Shown in pieces: positions 61,568-64,000 of a DNA stretch of 64,000 nt. The DNA is from Pannonibacter phragmitetus_B. GTDB lineage: Bacteria > Pseudomonadota > Alphaproteobacteria > Rhizobiales > Stappiaceae. The first letter of the stretch is position 1, and every line of letters begins with the position of its first letter. Both the position numbers and the translations under genes were made by a program. The stretch is taken from positions 2,046,001 through 2,110,000 of the forward strand of contig NZ_JBNINT010000001.1 in NCBI RefSeq assembly GCF_050510895.1, read 5' to 3'. The notes under the pieces were generated by a model. It worked only from the letters and a program-made list of their open reading frames with translations, had not been told where the DNA came from and ran no database searches.

Positions 61568-62869
61568 ATGCGGATTGCAGTCATCGGTTCCGGTATCTCG
61601 GGCAACAGCGCCTCCTGGGCCCTCAGCGGCCAACACGAAATCACCGTTTACGAAAAGCGCCTGCGACCCGGCGGGCACAGTGCCACGGTCGATATCGATT
61701 ATGACGGCGCCGCCATTTCGGTAGACACAGGCTTCATCGTCTACAACGAGCTGAATTACCCCAACCTGACCGCACTCTTTGCACACCTGGGCGTAACGAC
61801 CGAAGCCAGTGACATGAGCTTTGCCCTATCGGTGGATGAAGGTCGGCGGGAATGGGCGGGCACCAATCTGGGCACCATCTTCGCCCAGCGGCGCAACATG
61901 GTCTCACCGCGTTTCCTCTGGATGCTGCGCGAGATCCTGCGCTTCAACCGCCAATGTGCCGCCGATCTTGCCTCGGGTTATCTGACAGGCATGAGCCTTG
62001 GCGATTACATGCGGGCGCGCAAGTTCTCCTCCGCCTTCATTGAGGATTATCTGGTGCCGATGGGCGCGGCTATCTGGTCTACACCGGCCTCCGAGATGCT
62101 GGCCTTCCCTGCCGCATCCTTCGTCGCTTTCTTCGAGAACCACCGCCTGATCAATTTCGACCGGCCGCAGTGGCGCACGGTTTCCGGCGGCAGCCGCAAC
62201 TATGTGCAGCGCCTGCTTGAGCCGCTGCGCGGCCATGTGCGGCTTGGCTCGCCCGTCACCAGTGTGCGCCGGGCGGACGGCAAGGTGCATGTGCGCGATG
62301 CCTCCGGTCAAGAAGACATCTTCGATCACGTCATTCTAGCCAGCCACACGGACCAGACGCTGGCCATGCTGGATGACGCAAGCGAGGACGAGCGCCGCAT
62401 TCTCTCGACCATCCGCTACCGGCCCAATGCGGTCTATCTGCACCGGGACGAAAGCCTGATGCCGAAGCGCAAGAGCGTCTGGGCTTCCTGGAACTATCTC
62501 GCCCGCACTGGCGCTGCGGACGGCACTGATGTAGCCGTGTCCTACTGGATGAACCGGCTGCAGAACATTGACTACAGCCGCCCGCTGTTCGTCACGCTCA
62601 ATCCGCCGCACGAACCGCGCGAGGATCTGACCTTTGCCCGCTTCACCTATGACCACCCGCAGTTTGATGCAGGTGCGCTGGCGGCCCAGCAACAACTCTC
62701 GCGCATACAGGGCGTGGCCAACACGTGGTATTGTGGAGCCTGGCAAGGGCATGGCTTCCACGAAGACGGTCTGGTTTCCGGCCTGAAGGTGGCAACGGCC
62801 CTTGGTGCGGAACTTCCCTGGCGCTCTGCGGCGGCTGGCACGTCCGGCCTTGCGGAAGCAGCCGAGTAA
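61568..62869 (+). CDS. FAD-dependent oxidoreductase (flavin amine-oxidase-like)
   Basis: This 433-residue flavoprotein has the dinucleotide-binding motif AVIGSGISGNSASWAL at the N-terminus, then RPGGHSATVDIDYDGAAISVDTGF. It belongs to the amine-oxidase/phytoene-desaturase-like group found beside cyclopropane-synthase homologues. In R. sphaeroides related genes are part of the singlet-oxygen response, and related operons take part in modified (cyclopropane or furan) fatty acid chemistry; assignment here is by context. It is the first gene behind the RpoE-type promoter. Confidence 0.85.
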   Translation: MRIAVIGSGISGNSASWALSGQHEITVYEKRLRPGGHSATVDIDYDGAAISVDTGFIVYNELNYPNLTALFAHLGVTTEASDMSFALSVDEGRREWAGTNLGTIFAQRRNMVSPRFLWMLREILRFNRQCAADLASGYLTGMSLGDYMRARKFSSAFIEDYLVPMGAAIWSTPASEMLAFPAASFVAFFENHRLINFDRPQWRTVSGGSRNYVQRLLEPLRGHVRLGSPVTSVRRADGKVHVRDASGQEDIFDHVILASHTDQTLAMLDDASEDERRILSTIRYRPNAVYLHRDESLMPKRKSVWASWNYLARTGAADGTDVAVSYWMNRLQNIDYSRPLFVTLNPPHEPREDLTFARFTYDHPQFDAGALAAQQQLSRIQGVANTWYCGAWQGHGFHEDGLVSGLKVATALGAELPWRSAAAGTSGLAEAAE

Positions 62870-62882
62870 AGGCACCCGACAC

Positions 62883-63757
62883 ATGACCGAACGGCACGGC
62901 AACACAAGCATGAGCGGGAATGGCCCTGCCCCGGCGGAGGCAGCAAGCCTCTATGCCGGGCAGGTCATGCATGCCCGCATGAAGCCAGTCCCGCACCGGT
63001 TCAGCTATTCCGTCTTCAGCCTGCTGATCGACCTGGACAGACTGAAGGAAGCGAGCCGGCAAAGCTGGTTCTTCTCCCACCGCCATTTCAATCTGCTGTC
63101 CTTCCATGAGAAAGACCACGGCCCCTGTGACGGCTCGGATCTCCGGGCTCATGTGGACAGGCTTCTGGCGGAAAAAGGCGTGGCACGTCCCGCGCGCGTC
63201 TTGCTTTTGTGCTATCCGCGCATGCTGGGTTACGTGTTCAACCCGCTCAGCGTCTATTATGCCTACGACAGCGAAGGCAGCCTGACCGGCATTGTCTACG
63301 AGGTGCGCAACACCTTTGGCGACCTGCACACCTATGTTGCCCCCGTGACGGTGGATCAGGTGAGCGAAGCGGGTATCCGGCAAACGCAGGACAAGCAGTT
63401 CTACGTCTCGCCCTTCCTCGACATGGTGCAGACGTATCACTTCCGCATGATGCCGCCGGGAGAAACCGTGCGTGTCCGCATCCTTGAGACAGACCCTGAC
63501 GGACCGTCCCTGGCCGCCACCTTCAATGGCACTCACAACAGTTTGACCGGCCGTACAATCTTGCGCGAATGCCTGAGGATGCCTTTCATGACACTCAAGG
63601 TCATGGGGGTATTCACTGGGAGGCCTTGAAGCTTTGGCTCAAGGGTATACGTTTTCATTCAAAGACATCTGCCACCGCACCTGCGGCAGGCAGCGGCGCG
63701 AAACAGGCACGAAAGCCGGACGCGTCCGTACATAAACAGTTCTACGGGAAAGCCTGA
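62883..63757 (+). CDS. DUF1365 family protein, apparent frameshift near the C-terminus
   Basis: DUF1365 proteins have no proven reaction and regularly sit between a flavin oxidoreductase and a Cfa-like methyltransferase. Typical segments are AGQVMHARMKPVPHRFSYSV, YPRMLGYVFNPLSVYYAY and KQFYVSPFLDM. A missing G in the run 63605-63609 diverts the end: after LKVMG the next frame continues IHWEALKLWLKGIRFHSK, the normal family C-terminus. The corrected length is 291. The stop overlaps the start of the next gene. Confidence 0.85.
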
Positions 63758-64000
63758 TGGAGACCGACATGTCTTTTGCCTCCTCTCTGCCCTCCCCGGC
63801 CACAGCCGGATCGCAGCGGGTCGTTCATCTGACCCAGGCCAACGCCCGCGAAGTGCTCTCCGGCCTGCCCCGCTTTGTGCGCATGGGCATGCGCATCGTG
63901 CTTGCCCTGCGCTATGGCGTGTTGACGATCACGACGCCGGATGGCCAAACCTTCCGCATCGAAGGCAAGGAGCCCGGCCCCACGGCTGATCTCACCGTCC
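63757..64000 (+). CDS. Cyclopropane-fatty-acyl-phospholipid synthase-like methyltransferase, N-terminal part (cut by window edge)
   Basis: The ATG at 63757 shares its A with the DUF1365 stop codon (TGATG), so translation is coupled. The visible 81 residues (METDMSFASS, then LPRFVRMGMRIVLALRYGVL and IEGKEPGPTADLTV) look like the N-terminal domain of Cfa-type SAM methyltransferases. The catalytic domain lies beyond the window, so this call rests on the N-terminus and on the well-known gene order. An in-frame ATG at residue 5 is an alternative start. Confidence 0.7.
   Translation, partial: METDMSFASSLPSPATAGSQRVVHLTQANAREVLSGLPRFVRMGMRIVLALRYGVLTITTPDGQTFRIEGKEPGPTADLTV

Overview
The window is about 63 % G+C and reads as chromosome of an alphaproteobacterium, most likely Hyphomicrobiales (Stappiaceae-like; inferred, not searched). 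Support comes from LpxI instead of LpxH, the block gltX-gltA / lpxB-lpxI-lpxA-fabZ-lpxD-bamA-rseP-dxr-cdsA-uppS-frr-pyrH-tsf-rpsB-dnaE-lolD-lolC-proS, a short 442-residue proS, and many solute importers.

Region 1 (1-8000) is an aromatic-type catabolic module: a TRAP importer (dctPQM), an aryl-alcohol-type dehydrogenase, a benzaldehyde-type dehydrogenase, and a divergent XylR/DmpR-type sigma54 activator. A near-consensus -24/-12 promoter faces the dehydrogenase genes. Region 2 (8000-19250, minus) is one long run: SAF-domain oxidoreductase, acetoin-dehydrogenase-like E1 alpha, E1 beta and E2, a SorC-type regulator, and a dipeptide-type ABC importer. Region 3 (19540-26250, plus) is divergent from it: a sugar-type ABC importer, a PfkB kinase with a cysteine-rich active-site motif, and two unrecognised proteins. 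Regions 2 and 3 together look like an uncharacterised polyol/sugar degradation locus and are the best candidate here for an undescribed pathway.

Region 4 (26250-54750) is core genome: intergenic repeats, comEC, gltX, gltA, lipid A synthesis, outer-membrane assembly, isoprenoid and phospholipid synthesis, translation factors, dnaE, a 32-residue membrane protein, lolD/lolC and proS. Region 5 (54750-60260) holds a candidate small RNA and an ABC importer operon ending in a metallophosphoesterase, divergent from a LacI-type repressor. Region 6 (61400-64000) is a FAD oxidoreductase, a DUF1365 protein and a cyclopropane-synthase-like methyltransferase (cut by the window edge) behind a promoter matching the RpoE-ChrR (singlet oxygen) class.

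A major caveat: 20 genes, including essential gltX, lpxA, lpxB, lpxI, rseP, frr, rpsB and lolC, are split by about 24 single-base indels, mostly one missing base in a G/C run. Each gene regains a normal length when corrected. I read these as sequence errors, annotate the genes at full extent, and give the position of every break.
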